A DNA stretch of 42,935 nucleotides from Gordonia otitidis NBRC 100426. Its GTDB lineage: Bacteria; Actinomycetota; Actinomycetes; Mycobacteriales; Mycobacteriaceae. Where the stretch lies: positions 1-42,935 of the forward strand of contig NZ_BAFB01000012.1 in NCBI RefSeq assembly GCF_000248075.1, in the 5' to 3' direction. Made by a program: the position numbers and the translations under genes. Of the stretch, positions 1-8,101 are shown piece by piece; position 1 is the stretch's first letter; every line of letters starts with the position of its first letter. The notes under the pieces are model-generated. The model was not told the origin of the DNA, did no database searches, and saw only the letters and a program-made list of their open reading frames with translations.

Positions 1-549
1 CTCTTCGTGCTCGCGATGCTCGCCGTCCAGGCGTTGCCCGATGTACTGACGCGGTACCGAGAAATGGGGATTCTCAAGCGGTTACGCACCACTCCTGCGT
101 CACCAGGACTGCTGCTGATCGCTCAGTTCGTGCTGATCTCAGCCGTCTCGATCGTCTGTCTCGCCGTGATCGTCGTGGTGCCCGGCATCATTTCGGGCCA
201 GTGGCCGCGACATCCCGTCGGATTCGTCGTGAGTTACGTCCTCACCGGCTCGGCATTTCTCGGTCTGGGGATGGTGATCGCCTCGCTGTTCCGGAACGCG
301 AAGGTCGCGGCCGGGTTCGGCACCGCGGTGTTCTTCGTGTTGATGTTCTTCGCCGGACTGTGGATTCCGCGGTCGACGATGCCGGGGTGGATGAACGTCA
401 TCTCGAACCTGACCCCCTCGGGCGCAGGGACGCAGACCCTTGTCGACACCGCGACGACGGGGTGGCCCCCGGTCGGGTACTTCGGCACACTACTGGTGTG
501 GGGCGTAGTGACCACCGCAATCGCGATCCGGACCTTCAAGTGGGAGTGA
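1..549 (+). CDS. ABC-2 type transporter permease, 3' part
   Basis: Membrane permease subunit of a drug- or lipid-type ABC exporter; the gene enters from the left edge and only its last 182 codons are present. Several hydrophobic segments alternate with the pattern of the ABC-2 family: a cytoplasmic stretch near the start with YREMGILKRLRTTP, which is the usual coupling-helix region, then membrane segments, a conserved FFAGLWIPRSTMP loop and a final TM before the FKWE end. The frame is open to base 1, so no start can be given. Its stop overlaps the GTG of the histidine kinase gene (GTGA), so the exporter and the two-component system are translationally coupled. This arrangement is typical of exporters controlled by their own sensor. 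The ATP-binding subunit should lie just upstream. The family call is firm; the substrate is unknown. Confidence 0.85.
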   Translation, partial: LFVLAMLAVQALPDVLTRYREMGILKRLRTTPASPGLLLIAQFVLISAVSIVCLAVIVVVPGIISGQWPRHPVGFVVSYVLTGSAFLGLGMVIASLFRNAKVAAGFGTAVFFVLMFFAGLWIPRSTMPGWMNVISNLTPSGAGTQTLVDTATTGWPPVGYFGTLLVWGVVTTAIAIRTFKWE

Positions 550-1847
550 CCAGCCCGTTCACCACCACGGCGCTCACACGCGGGCTGTTCCGCCGTGACC
601 CAGGGCGCGAACCGCAGGGTCTCTGGCGCGACAACCGACCCGAGCTGACCTGGCCCGACACCATCGTGCCACCGGCCGCCGAGGTGTGGACCCTGCGCGC
701 CCTCTACGTCGTCTCGCTGGTCGTGGCACAGCTCGTCCCGGCGTCGTTCACGCGGCATCTGGTGAGCGCGTCGGTGATGCTCGCGCTGATCGTCTTCACC
801 GAGTTCTGGATTCGCGTCGACATCAGTGCCATGTGGCGGCGCGTGGCGATCGTCGTCGTCAACACGGCCCTGATCGCGACGGCCATCGCCGCGACACCGA
901 TAGCAGGTATCGCCTCCTGGGCCGGCTACATGCTCTACGCGTCGTTGTTCACCGGCTTCCCGATGCTGTTGTCCATCAGCGTGTCCTGTGTGCTCATGAC
1001 TGCGACGCAGCGCTACGGCTGGCAGAACCTGGCCGACCCGTTATGGGCGTCGATCCTCGCGTGGATCCTGAACGTGGTGATCGGTGTCGCCTTCGTGGCC
1101 GTGATCGAGGCGCGCGAGACGTCGGTGATCCGCCGCAATCATCTCACCGAAGAACTACTCGCGGAGCGTTCGCGCAGCGCACATCTGCAGTCCGAGCTCG
1201 TCGAGCAGGCGCGTCTGGCCGGTATCCGCGACGAGCGTTCCCGACTCGCCCGCGAGTTGCACGACACCGTCGCACAGGGTTTCGTCGCCGTGGTCACCCA
1301 ATTGGAGTCCGTCGACGAGAACGAATTGTCGCGCGCGACGCACGACCGGTTGGAGAACGCGAAAGCCCTGGCGCGTGAGGGTCTCGGTGAGGCGAGACGC
1401 GCGGTGAACGCTCTCCGCCCGGTGACACTCGACGCACAGTCGCTGCCGACCGCCGTACGCGAGCAGCTCTCCGCGTTCTCGCAACGCACTCGGGTCTCGG
1501 CGGTGCTTCGGGTGGATGGCGACGCCCGCGAACTCGCGGGTAGTGACGACTCGGTGCTGCGCATCCTCCAGGAATCCCTCGCGAACATCGCGAGGCACTC
1601 GGGGGCCCGGCACGTCGTGGTGACGCTCACCTATCTCGACGACATGCTGCTGCTCGACATCCGTGACGACGGATGCGGTTTCGACGTCGGTGCGGTGCAG
1701 CGTTCGATGCACGGCGGGTTCGGGCTGACGGGCATGTGCGAGCGCGCCGAACTACTCGGCGGGAGTGTCGTCGTCGAATCCGAGCCGAGGTCGGGTTGTG
1801 TGGTGTCGGTATCGATTCCGATCGCGACGCCGGGAGCACGCGCATGA
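546..1847 (+). CDS. Sensor histidine kinase, NarL/DesK-type (HisKA_3)
   Basis: Membrane sensor kinase of 433 residues. The N-terminal third has about five hydrophobic segments (roughly residues 45-185), followed by a short helical linker and a HisKA_3 dimerisation domain. The phosphoacceptor is His239 in RELHDTVAQGF. A HATPase_c domain follows, with an N box (ESLANIARHSGA), a G1 box (DDGCGFDVG) and a late GGFGLTGMCERAELLGG glycine motif. The GTG start was chosen because it overlaps the permease stop and gives a normal length; the frame stays open far upstream but reads through the permease gene. The stop overlaps the ATG of the response regulator gene (ATGA). Permease, kinase and regulator therefore form one coupled operon, and the kinase probably senses a membrane or drug signal for the exporter. 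No extracytoplasmic sensor domain is visible. Confidence 0.9.
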   Translation: MTSPFTTTALTRGLFRRDPGREPQGLWRDNRPELTWPDTIVPPAAEVWTLRALYVVSLVVAQLVPASFTRHLVSASVMLALIVFTEFWIRVDISAMWRRVAIVVVNTALIATAIAATPIAGIASWAGYMLYASLFTGFPMLLSISVSCVLMTATQRYGWQNLADPLWASILAWILNVVIGVAFVAVIEARETSVIRRNHLTEELLAERSRSAHLQSELVEQARLAGIRDERSRLARELHDTVAQGFVAVVTQLESVDENELSRATHDRLENAKALAREGLGEARRAVNALRPVTLDAQSLPTAVREQLSAFSQRTRVSAVLRVDGDARELAGSDDSVLRILQESLANIARHSGARHVVVTLTYLDDMLLLDIRDDGCGFDVGAVQRSMHGGFGLTGMCERAELLGGSVVVESEPRSGCVVSVSIPIATPGARA

Positions 1848-2476
1848 ATTCGGGGCCGAGAACCATCAGCATCGTCGTCGTCGACGATCATCCGGTCGTC
1901 CGTGACGGCATCCGGGGGATGCTCGAGCGCGAGCCCGACATGGCCGTCGTCGGCGAGGCCTCGAGTGGCGACGAGGCGCTCGCCAGAATCGCTGCAGCGA
2001 CACCTGATGTGGTGCTCATGGACCTGCGGATGCCGGGCTCCGACGGTGTCGACGCGATTCGCGCTCTCCGCGCCGCCGACACCCAGTGGCCGCGCATCCT
2101 GGTGCTGACGACCTACGACACCGACACCGACATCCACGCCGCCGTCGATGCGGGCGCCGACGGGTATCTCCTCAAAGCGACGCCCCGCGACGACCTGATC
2201 GCGGCGGTGCGCCGAGCGGCAGCAGGGCAGAGCGTCCTCGACCCGAAGGTCGCCGGCAGCCTGATGGGCCGCAACCGAGCCGACACCCTCACCGCACGAG
2301 AGCGAGAAGTGTTGCGTGCCATCGCCGGTGGTGGCACCAACCGGCAGGTGGCCGCCGAACTCATGATCAGCGAGGCGACGGTGAAAACGCACCTGTTGCG
2401 GCTCTACCCGAAACTCGGCGTCACCGATCGCGCCGCAGCGGTGCGGGTTGCGTTCGAACGCGGGCTCATCCGCTGA
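1844..2476 (+). CDS. NarL/FixJ-family response regulator
   Basis: Cytoplasmic DNA-binding response regulator of 210 residues, partner of the upstream kinase. The receiver domain occupies about residues 9-125 with the acidic pair D14-D15, phosphoacceptor Asp60 in VVLMDLRMPG, the switch Thr near residue 90 and Lys111. A LuxR-type helix-turn-helix follows at about residues 148-205 (LTAREREVLRAIAGGGTNRQ, then SEATVKTHLLRLYPKLGV). The ATG overlaps the kinase stop. The gene ends three bases before the convergent minus-strand gene, and no hairpin is visible between them. It most likely regulates the exporter operon; the target sites lie outside the window. Confidence 0.92.
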   Translation: MNSGPRTISIVVVDDHPVVRDGIRGMLEREPDMAVVGEASSGDEALARIAAATPDVVLMDLRMPGSDGVDAIRALRAADTQWPRILVLTTYDTDTDIHAAVDAGADGYLLKATPRDDLIAAVRRAAAGQSVLDPKVAGSLMGRNRADTLTAREREVLRAIAGGGTNRQVAAELMISEATVKTHLLRLYPKLGVTDRAAAVRVAFERGLIR

Positions 2477-2479
2477 GCA

Positions 2480-2881
2480 TCACGTCCGGCTCCACCGCGC
2501 AAAGAGATCGTCGAGAACAGGAAGGTAGAGGTCGACGGTCTGCCACGTCGTCGGAAGGTGGTAGAGCGACTCGTACTCTGCGACCGCTGGCAAGGCTTCG
2601 ATCCGGTCGAGGTAGTCGCCGTACCGCTCTTGCGCGAACCGGTTTCCCTCCTCGGTGAGCATCGACGGGTCGATCTGACAATCGAAGTACGTCTCCGCGA
2701 TCTCCACAGGACTCGATGTCCGTTCGATCAGCGCAATCGATTCCGTGGCATGGTAATCGGCCAGCAGACGTCGCTGCGCACACCACGCAAGGAAGGCCAG
2801 TATGTGCGTCACAGACGACTCCTCGGGCAAGCCGTATTCCTCGGTGTCGTCGCTGTGATAAGTCGCATCGTCGTAGGTCAC
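2480..2881 (-). CDS. DUF7832-like protein of unknown function
   Basis: A small acidic cytoplasmic protein of about 133 residues. The opening TYDDATYHSDDTEEYGLPEE, then THILAFLAWCAQRRLL, resembles the N-terminal pattern of the DUF7832 family (YDDA, H, acidic loop, THIGMFLAW), whose function is unknown. No catalytic motif, signal peptide or membrane segment is seen. The GTG at 2881 was chosen because it begins directly at the conserved VTYDDA motif; an in-frame start 72 bases upstream (2953) would add an Arg-rich leader with no family resemblance. Neither start has a good ribosome-binding site. The gene lies between a convergent response regulator and a co-directional aldehyde dehydrogenase, with no functional link apparent. 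The family assignment comes from memory of the motif, so it is moderate. Confidence 0.6.
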   Translation of the reverse strand: MTYDDATYHSDDTEEYGLPEESSVTHILAFLAWCAQRRLLADYHATESIALIERTSSPVEIAETYFDCQIDPSMLTEEGNRFAQERYGDYLDRIEALPAVAEYESLYHLPTTWQTVDLYLPVLDDLFARWSRT

Positions 2882-2960
2882 GTCGGCGAGGGTACCCACT
2901 CGCACCGACGATCGATGACAACCGGCGCGCCCGACTACTGCGCGTCGACGCACCGCGCTC

Positions 2961-4481
2961 TCAGCGTTTGCGCGCCTTCTTCTGCGCGCGCTTGGTGAGC
3001 GCGCTCCACATCTTGAGCTGCCCCTTCGCCATGCGCTTGTCGCGCGCGGTGAACGGTGGCGAGATCATCTCTGCGACCGTGACCGGCATCGTCGAAAATG
3101 CCACTGCGCGTGCATGACTGAAGGTCTCGAAGCCTGCCTTGCCGTGGTAGGCGCCCATGCCGCTGCGGCCGACACCGCCGAAGGGCAACTCCGCACCGAA
3201 CATGTGCAGCGCGAAATCGTTGCCGTTGATCGAGCCGCTCCTGGTGTTGTCGGCGAGACGCTTGAAGTTGTCGTTGTCGTCGCCGCACCAATACATCGTC
3301 AGCGGATGCGGGTTCGACGCGATGTGTGTGATCGCTTCCGTGAGATCGCGGTACGGGTAGACACTCAACACGGGTCCGAAGACCTCGTCCTCGGCGATCT
3401 TCATACCCGCTTTCACCCCGGTCAGCAGTGTCGGCGGGATCTTGCGACGCTCCGCCGACGGAAGTTGCTCCCCACCCGGGATGACCTGCCGCTTCTGTGC
3501 CCCCAGCTCGACGGCGTCGTCGATCAGGCCGACGATGCGGTCGTAGTTCTTCTGGTTGATCGTCGAGGTGTAGTCCGGGTTGTCGTAGATCGTCGGGAAG
3601 TTCTCGGTCCAGTGCCCGATGACGGTGTCGACGAACTCGTCCAGCGCAGCCTCGGGGACGAAGACATAGTCCGGGCACAGGCACACCTGACCACCGTTGG
3701 CCATACGGGCGTCGGCGAGCATCTTCGCGGCCTTGCCGATGTCGGCGGAGACGTCGACGACCGCAGGATTCTTGCCGCCGAGTTCGAGGGTCACCGGGAC
3801 GAGGTTCTTGGCCGCTTCCTGCGCCACCGACGAACCGACCTCGGGCGAACCGGTGAAGAACATGTGGTCGACGGTGAGTTTCGCGAAGTCGGAACCCGAA
3901 CCGTGCGTGGGTGTGATGACCGCGAGCTCTTCGATCGAGAAGTAGTCGGTCGCGAGTCGTGCGATCAGCTCGGTGGTGCGGGCGGTGATCGACGAGGGTC
4001 GCATCAGCACCCGATTACCCGCCGCGAAGGCCGACGCGGCGGGCACAAACGTCAGCTGGAGTGGAAAGTTCCACGGCCCCATGATGCCGACGACCCCTAG
4101 CGGGTCGTGACGCACGCGCTGCTTGAATCCGATCAGTCCCTGCACTCGCGCCGACGGCGTCTCCTTCATCCACTCCTTCACGCCACGCCGCTGATGTGTG
4201 ATGTCGATCAGGCATCCCGCGACATCGGCCGTGATGCTCAGTTCGGCTGGACGAGTACCGAAGTCGGCTGTCAGGGCGGCGCAGATCTCGTCGGAGTTGT
4301 CGAGCAGCAGCGAACCGAGTCGGATGATGCGGTCGATGCGCGTATTGGCGTCGGGGATGCCGTCACGCAGGAATGCGGCCTGCTGGATCTCGAGGAGTTC
4401 GGTCATCGTATGGGCCTCGGACGAGACGCCTCTCTCGATGCGCCTTCCGGCTCGGGTCGTCGCATCCGCAGGCTTGGTCAT
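2961..4481 (-). CDS. Aldehyde dehydrogenase, coniferyl-aldehyde dehydrogenase type
   Basis: NAD(P)-dependent oxidation of an aldehyde to an acid; 506 residues, cytosolic. Visible motifs are GIMGPWNFPLQL (near residue 132), FFTGSPEVG (nucleotide-binding loop, near 208), TLELGGKNP with general base Glu233, GQVCLCPDYV with the nucleophile probably Cys267 (Cys269 is also nearby), EDEVFGPVL, and a late LPFGGVGRSGMG. The C-terminal KRAQKKARKR tail is basic. The overall pattern is that of the coniferyl-aldehyde dehydrogenase subgroup, which acts on aromatic or medium-chain aldehydes. The ATG at 4481 is supported by AAGGAG six bases upstream; an upstream in-frame start lacks this. The gene follows the steroid cluster in the same orientation after 132 bases, so co-transcription is possible, but it is not a known member of the KstR2 regulon. 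The substrate is not predictable. Confidence 0.9.
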   Translation of the reverse strand: MTKPADATTRAGRRIERGVSSEAHTMTELLEIQQAAFLRDGIPDANTRIDRIIRLGSLLLDNSDEICAALTADFGTRPAELSITADVAGCLIDITHQRRGVKEWMKETPSARVQGLIGFKQRVRHDPLGVVGIMGPWNFPLQLTFVPAASAFAAGNRVLMRPSSITARTTELIARLATDYFSIEELAVITPTHGSGSDFAKLTVDHMFFTGSPEVGSSVAQEAAKNLVPVTLELGGKNPAVVDVSADIGKAAKMLADARMANGGQVCLCPDYVFVPEAALDEFVDTVIGHWTENFPTIYDNPDYTSTINQKNYDRIVGLIDDAVELGAQKRQVIPGGEQLPSAERRKIPPTLLTGVKAGMKIAEDEVFGPVLSVYPYRDLTEAITHIASNPHPLTMYWCGDDNDNFKRLADNTRSGSINGNDFALHMFGAELPFGGVGRSGMGAYHGKAGFETFSHARAVAFSTMPVTVAEMISPPFTARDKRMAKGQLKMWSALTKRAQKKARKR

Positions 4482-4613
4482 GATGGCTCCTTGCCGGTTC
4501 ACTGATGGTCGGGGCACCGTCGCGTGAGACGACACCCGACATGCGTATCACCATGCTATGTCGCCGGTCACATCTTGGCGAGAGTGGGGTCCGGGCCTCG
4601 TCTGTCAGTTCTG

Positions 4614-5771
4614 TCAGCCCAAGCGCTCGATGATCGTGACGTTCGCGGTGCCGCCGCCCTCGCACATGGTCTGGAGACCGTAGCGGCCGCCGGTCCGCTC
4701 CAACTCGCTCAGCAGAGTCGCGAAGAGCTTCGCACCTGTGGCGCCGAGTGGATGTCCGAGCGCGATCGCGCCACCGTTCGGGTTGACCCTCGCAGGGTCG
4801 GCACCGGTCTCCTTCAACCAGGCAAGGACCACCGAGGCAAATGCCTCGTTGATCTCGACGACGTCGATGTCGTCGATGCTCAGACCGGCCTTGGCAAGGG
4901 CGTACTTGGTCGCGGGAATGGGAGCCGACAGCATCATCACCGGGTCGTCACCGCGAACCGAGAGGTGATGGATGCGGGCGCGCGGCGTCAGTCCGTACTC
5001 GGCAAGTGCCTTCTCGCTGACCACCAGAGCGGCCGACGCCCCGTCGGAGATCTGCGACGCGACCGCTGCCGTCAGCCGCGACCCCTCGGCGAGGGGAGCC
5101 AGTCCGGCCATCTTCTCCAGTGACGTCTCGCGCGGGCATTCGTCGACCACACAATCGCCCAGTGCGACAGTCTCGTCGTCGAACCGCCCTGCGGCGATGG
5201 CGGCCTTCGCCCGCTGATGAGACTGCAGCGCCCAGGCCTCCATGTCCTCGCGGCTGATGTCCCACGTGCGTGCCATCTGGTCCGCCCCGACGAACTGGGA
5301 GACCTCGGCATCACCGAATCGCTCGCGCCAGCCCACGGATTCCGCTGTCGGCGTGGTGAATCCGAACTCCTGACCGGCAATCATCGCCTGCGAGATGGGG
5401 ATGGCGCTCATGTTCTGCACACCACCGACCACCACGGCGTCCTGGGTCCCGCTCATCACGCCCTGCGCCGCGAAGTGGATTGCCTGCTGACTCGAGCCGC
5501 ACTGCCGGTCGACGGTCGTCCCGGGCACCTCGAGAGGCATCCCGGCCGCGAGCCACGCGGTGCGTGCGATGTTGCCGGCCTGCGGACCGATGGCGTCGAC
5601 GCACCCGAAGACGACGTCGTCGACAACTGCCGGGTCGAGTCCCGTGCGCTCGACCAACGCACGGATGACGTGCGCGCCCATGTCGGCCGGGTGCGTCTTC
5701 GCCAGCGACCCGTTGCGTTTGCCGACCGGTGTGCGGATCGCATCCACGATGTATGCCTGCGGTGTGCTCAT
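4614..5771 (-). CDS. fadA6: Thiolase FadA6, steroid C/D-ring degradation
   Basis: Acetyl-CoA acetyltransferase of 385 residues, the length of M. tuberculosis FadA6. Thiolase signatures are all present: nucleophilic Cys91 in DRQCGSSQQA, NEAFA, His340 in ALGHPLGATGAK, and Cys370 in CEGGGTANV. The SD AGGAG lies five bases before the ATG. In the HIP pathway this enzyme catalyses thiolytic cleavage after ring opening. It is the last gene of the minus-strand unit fadE30-ipdF-fadA6, which faces fadD3, an arrangement seen in the KstR2 regulon of mycobacteria and rhodococci. Only 34 bases separate it from ipdF. Thiolase identity is certain; the FadA6 assignment rests on neighbours plus recalled similarity. 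Confidence 0.88.
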   Translation of the reverse strand: MSTPQAYIVDAIRTPVGKRNGSLAKTHPADMGAHVIRALVERTGLDPAVVDDVVFGCVDAIGPQAGNIARTAWLAAGMPLEVPGTTVDRQCGSSQQAIHFAAQGVMSGTQDAVVVGGVQNMSAIPISQAMIAGQEFGFTTPTAESVGWRERFGDAEVSQFVGADQMARTWDISREDMEAWALQSHQRAKAAIAAGRFDDETVALGDCVVDECPRETSLEKMAGLAPLAEGSRLTAAVASQISDGASAALVVSEKALAEYGLTPRARIHHLSVRGDDPVMMLSAPIPATKYALAKAGLSIDDIDVVEINEAFASVVLAWLKETGADPARVNPNGGAIALGHPLGATGAKLFATLLSELERTGGRYGLQTMCEGGGTANVTIIERLG

Positions 5772-5805
5772 GAAAACTCCTGTGGTGATGGAAGGTTGAC
5801 GCCGC

Positions 5806-6636
5806 TCAGGCGCGCTGACTGGAGATGGACACCACCTCGCCGGTGAGATACGTGGTGTAGTCGCTGGCGAGCATCGCAATCGTGGCTGCGATCTCCCACA
5901 CTTCGGCCGCTCGGCCGTACGCCTCGCGCTGTGCGAGTTCGTCGAGAAGTTCGTCGCTGGTCACCTTCGCGAGGAACGGATGCTTCGCGATCGACGGTGC
6001 AACGGCGTTGATGCGCACACCGACGTCGGCTGCTTCGACGGCCGAGCACCGCGTCAGCGCCATCACTCCCGCCTTGGCTGCAGCGTAATGCGCCTGTCCG
6101 CGTTGGGCTCTCCAGCCGAGGACCGACGCGTTGTTGACGATCACCCCGCCGTGTTCGACGGCGCGGAAGTAGCGCAACGCTGCGCGGGTGGCGCGAAAGG
6201 TGCCGGTGAGCGTGATGTCGATGACGCGGTCCCACTCCTCGTCGGTCATGTCGGCGACCGGTGTCTCGCCACCGAGGCCCGCATTGTTGACCAACACGTC
6301 GATACGTCCGAGTCTGTCTGCGGCACCCGAGATCAGCGCGTCGACGTCGTCGGTGGACTGCACGTTGCACACCACCTGCTCGACGGTCTGACCGTCGAAC
6401 TCTCTGCGGAGTTCGTCCGCCGCCTCGCCGAGTCGACGCTCATGCCAGTCACTCAGCACGACGTCGGCACCCTCGAGCAGCGCGCGGCGCGCCGTCGCGA
6501 ATCCGATACCGGTACCCGCCGCGGCCGTCACGACCACCTTGCGTCCCAACAGCAATCCGTGGCCGGGTGTTTCCTCGGGGGGCGTACCCAACGGGGATCG
6601 TGTCCGATCGAGCGATCCCGATGTCGTCTGCGTCAT
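5806..6636 (-). CDS. ipdF: SDR oxidoreductase IpdF (HIP-CoA side-chain dehydrogenase)
   Basis: Short-chain dehydrogenase of 276 residues, homologous in pattern to M. tuberculosis Rv3559c (IpdF), which oxidises the hydroxyacyl-CoA formed during HIP side-chain removal. Visible parts are VVVTAAAGTGIGFATARRAL (nucleotide-binding glycine motif, near residue 35), NNAG, NNASVLGWRAQ with the catalytic Ser, YAAAK (Tyr/Lys), and TGEVVSIS near the end. The ATG at 6636 follows GAGGAGG by ten bases and is preferred. The frame remains open upstream through a 27-bp repeat array and into the end of fadE30, but that extension encodes only repeats and lacks family similarity. The 20-odd residues before the Rossmann strand (MTQTTSGSLD...) are longer than in M. 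tuberculosis. Confidence 0.88.
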   Translation of the reverse strand: MTQTTSGSLDRTRSPLGTPPEETPGHGLLLGRKVVVTAAAGTGIGFATARRALLEGADVVLSDWHERRLGEAADELRREFDGQTVEQVVCNVQSTDDVDALISGAADRLGRIDVLVNNAGLGGETPVADMTDEEWDRVIDITLTGTFRATRAALRYFRAVEHGGVIVNNASVLGWRAQRGQAHYAAAKAGVMALTRCSAVEAADVGVRINAVAPSIAKHPFLAKVTSDELLDELAQREAYGRAAEVWEIAATIAMLASDYTTYLTGEVVSISSQRA

Positions 6637-6662
6637 TGCGCGTGAACCTCCTCTGTCGGCAC

Positions 6663-6783
6663 GCTCGTGCCTCGCTGTACCGATCTCATGCTCGTGCCTC
6701 GCTGTGCCGATCTCATGCTCGTGCCTCGCTGTGCCGATCTCATGCTCGTGCCTCGCTGTGCCGATCTCATTCTCGTGCCTCGC
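6663..6783 (-). repeat. 27-bp tandem repeat array between fadE30 and ipdF
   Basis: Four full 27-bp units (6663-6689, 6690-6716, 6717-6743, 6744-6770) plus a 13-base partial copy. Units 2-4 are identical as read and unit 1 differs by one base (A for G at 6679). On the minus strand each unit contains GCGAGGCACGAGCATGAG. The partial copy coincides with the last codons and the TGA of fadE30 (E-A-R-E-stop), so the array looks like an expansion of the fadE30 3' end. Because 27 is a multiple of three, two minus-strand frames stay open through it and each unit carries an ATG. It lies just upstream of the ipdF Shine-Dalgarno (6647-6653). Confidence 0.95.
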
Positions 6784-8059
6784 GGGGAAGGCCGAGAACA
6801 CGCTCGGCGATGATGTTGCGCTGCACTTCGTTCGAGCCGCCGTAGATGGTGTCGGCGCGGGTGAACAGGAACAACCGCTGCCACTCGTCGAGTTCGACAT
6901 GCTCCGGATCGGCGATCTCGTTACGGCGCCCCTCGACCGTTTCTGTTGGCCCGATCAACGACGCGGGGCCCGCCACGGCCATTGCCAGCTCCCCGAGGTC
7001 GCGATGCCAATTGGCCCACAACAGTTTTGCGACCGACGCAGCGCCGGCAGCGGCGGCCGCACCCCACGTGCCGCCGGACGACGCCGCGTCCCCGTCGAGG
7101 GTCCGCTGAGCGTTGGCCCTCATCGCACGTAGCCGGATCCGGGCTCGGACGAGGCGTGTGGCGATCTCGGGATCGTCGAGCGTGCCGTTGGCCCTTGCCA
7201 TCTCGGTCACTGCGTCGAGTTCGCGGGCAAATCCCACCTGCTGACCGAGTGTCGAGACGCCGCGTTCGAACTGCAGCAGTCCCATGGCGACGGCCCAACC
7301 CTCGCCCGGCGCACCGACGATCAGGTCGGCCTCGGTGGTCGCGTCGTCGAAGAAGACCTCGTTGAACTCCGACGTGCCGGTCAACTGTTGGATGGGACGA
7401 ACCGTGACGCCCGACTGATCGAGCGGCACGATGAGGAAGCTCAGACCCGTGTGCCGCGACGAGCCCGGCTCGCTGCGCGCTACGACGAACACCCACTGTG
7501 CGACGTGAGCGAGCGAGGTCCAGATCTTCTGCCCGTTCACGTGCCAGCGACCATCGTCGGCCAACCGTGCGGTGGTGGACACCGCTGCCAGATCAGACCC
7601 CGCGCCCGGCTCGGAGTATCCCTGCGCCCAGAGCTCGGTGACGTCGACGATGCCGGGGAGGAAGCGCTGCTTCTGTTCCTCGGTGCCGAACTCGATCAGC
7701 GTCGGGCCGAGAAGTTCCTCTCCGAGGTGATTCACCCGCGCAGGCGCATTCGCACGCGCATACTCCTGATGAAAGATGATTCGTTGCTCGAGTGTCGCGC
7801 CCCGGCCCCCGTACCTCGTGGGCCACCCGAGGCATGTCCACCCCGACGCCGCGAGGTGCCGGTCCCATGCCAGACGCTCGGCGAAGAACTCGTGCTCACT
7901 CCCCGGACCGCCCCTGCCCTTGAGGAGGGCGAACTCGCCGACGAGATTCTGCGCGAGCCACTCGCGAACGGCCCGGGTGAACTCAAACGTGGCGTCCGGG
8001 GTACGTCGAGCCCATTCACCCAGGTCAACGGTCCGATCGGCGAGGTTGATCGACGTCAT
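6767..8059 (-). CDS. fadE30: Acyl-CoA dehydrogenase FadE30
   Basis: FAD-dependent acyl-CoA dehydrogenase of about 430 residues that desaturates HIP-CoA. Recognised by a close match in order and wording to M. tuberculosis FadE30: LAQNLVGEFALLKGRGGPG, TCLGWPTRYGGRG, GEELLGPTLIEFGTEEQ, ELWAQGYSEPGAGSDLAAV (FAD loop), GQKIWTSLAHVAQW, GTSEFNEVFFDDA, FERGVSTLGQQ, KLLWANWHRDLGELAM, and the C-terminal FTRADTIYGGSNEVQRNII ending LGLPREARE. The start is uncertain: ATG 8059 is used, while ATG 8071 abuts the operator. The N terminus is about 35 residues longer than in M. tuberculosis. It shares a short divergent promoter region with fadD3 and heads the fadE30-ipdF-fadA6 unit. The stop codon sits inside the tandem repeat array. 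Confidence 0.9.
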   Translation of the reverse strand: MTSINLADRTVDLGEWARRTPDATFEFTRAVREWLAQNLVGEFALLKGRGGPGSEHEFFAERLAWDRHLAASGWTCLGWPTRYGGRGATLEQRIIFHQEYARANAPARVNHLGEELLGPTLIEFGTEEQKQRFLPGIVDVTELWAQGYSEPGAGSDLAAVSTTARLADDGRWHVNGQKIWTSLAHVAQWVFVVARSEPGSSRHTGLSFLIVPLDQSGVTVRPIQQLTGTSEFNEVFFDDATTEADLIVGAPGEGWAVAMGLLQFERGVSTLGQQVGFARELDAVTEMARANGTLDDPEIATRLVRARIRLRAMRANAQRTLDGDAASSGGTWGAAAAAGAASVAKLLWANWHRDLGELAMAVAGPASLIGPTETVEGRRNEIADPEHVELDEWQRLFLFTRADTIYGGSNEVQRNIIAERVLGLPREARE

Positions 8060-8071
8060 GGTCGCTAGCAT

Positions 8072-8095
8072 AACCTACCAAGCATTTGCTAGGTT
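8072..8095. promoter_or_regulatory. KstR2-like operator between fadE30 and fadD3
   Basis: Between the divergent starts lies ACCAAGCATTTGCT (8077-8090), which fits the published KstR2 consensus AnCAAGnnCTTGnT with one mismatch (T for C). It is embedded in a larger perfect outer inverted repeat, AACCTA at 8072-8077 and TAGGTT at 8090-8095. KstR2 is the TetR-family repressor released by HIP-CoA. Since the site overlaps both promoters, it should control fadE30-ipdF-fadA6 and fadD3 together. The regulator gene itself is not in the window. Binding is inferred from motif and context. Confidence 0.8.
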
Positions 8096-8101
8096 TGGGA
8101 C

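Noticed and set aside
201..545. Upstream extension of the histidine kinase frame
   Set aside because: It overlaps the permease in another frame and shows no membrane or sensor features; GTG 546 overlapping the permease stop is better.
6663..6783. CRISPR array
   Set aside because: The units are contiguous with no spacers, so this is a simple tandem repeat.
6637..6900. N-terminal extension of IpdF through the repeat array
   Set aside because: The frame is open only because the repeat period is a multiple of three; a good Shine-Dalgarno precedes ATG 6636, where family similarity begins shortly after.
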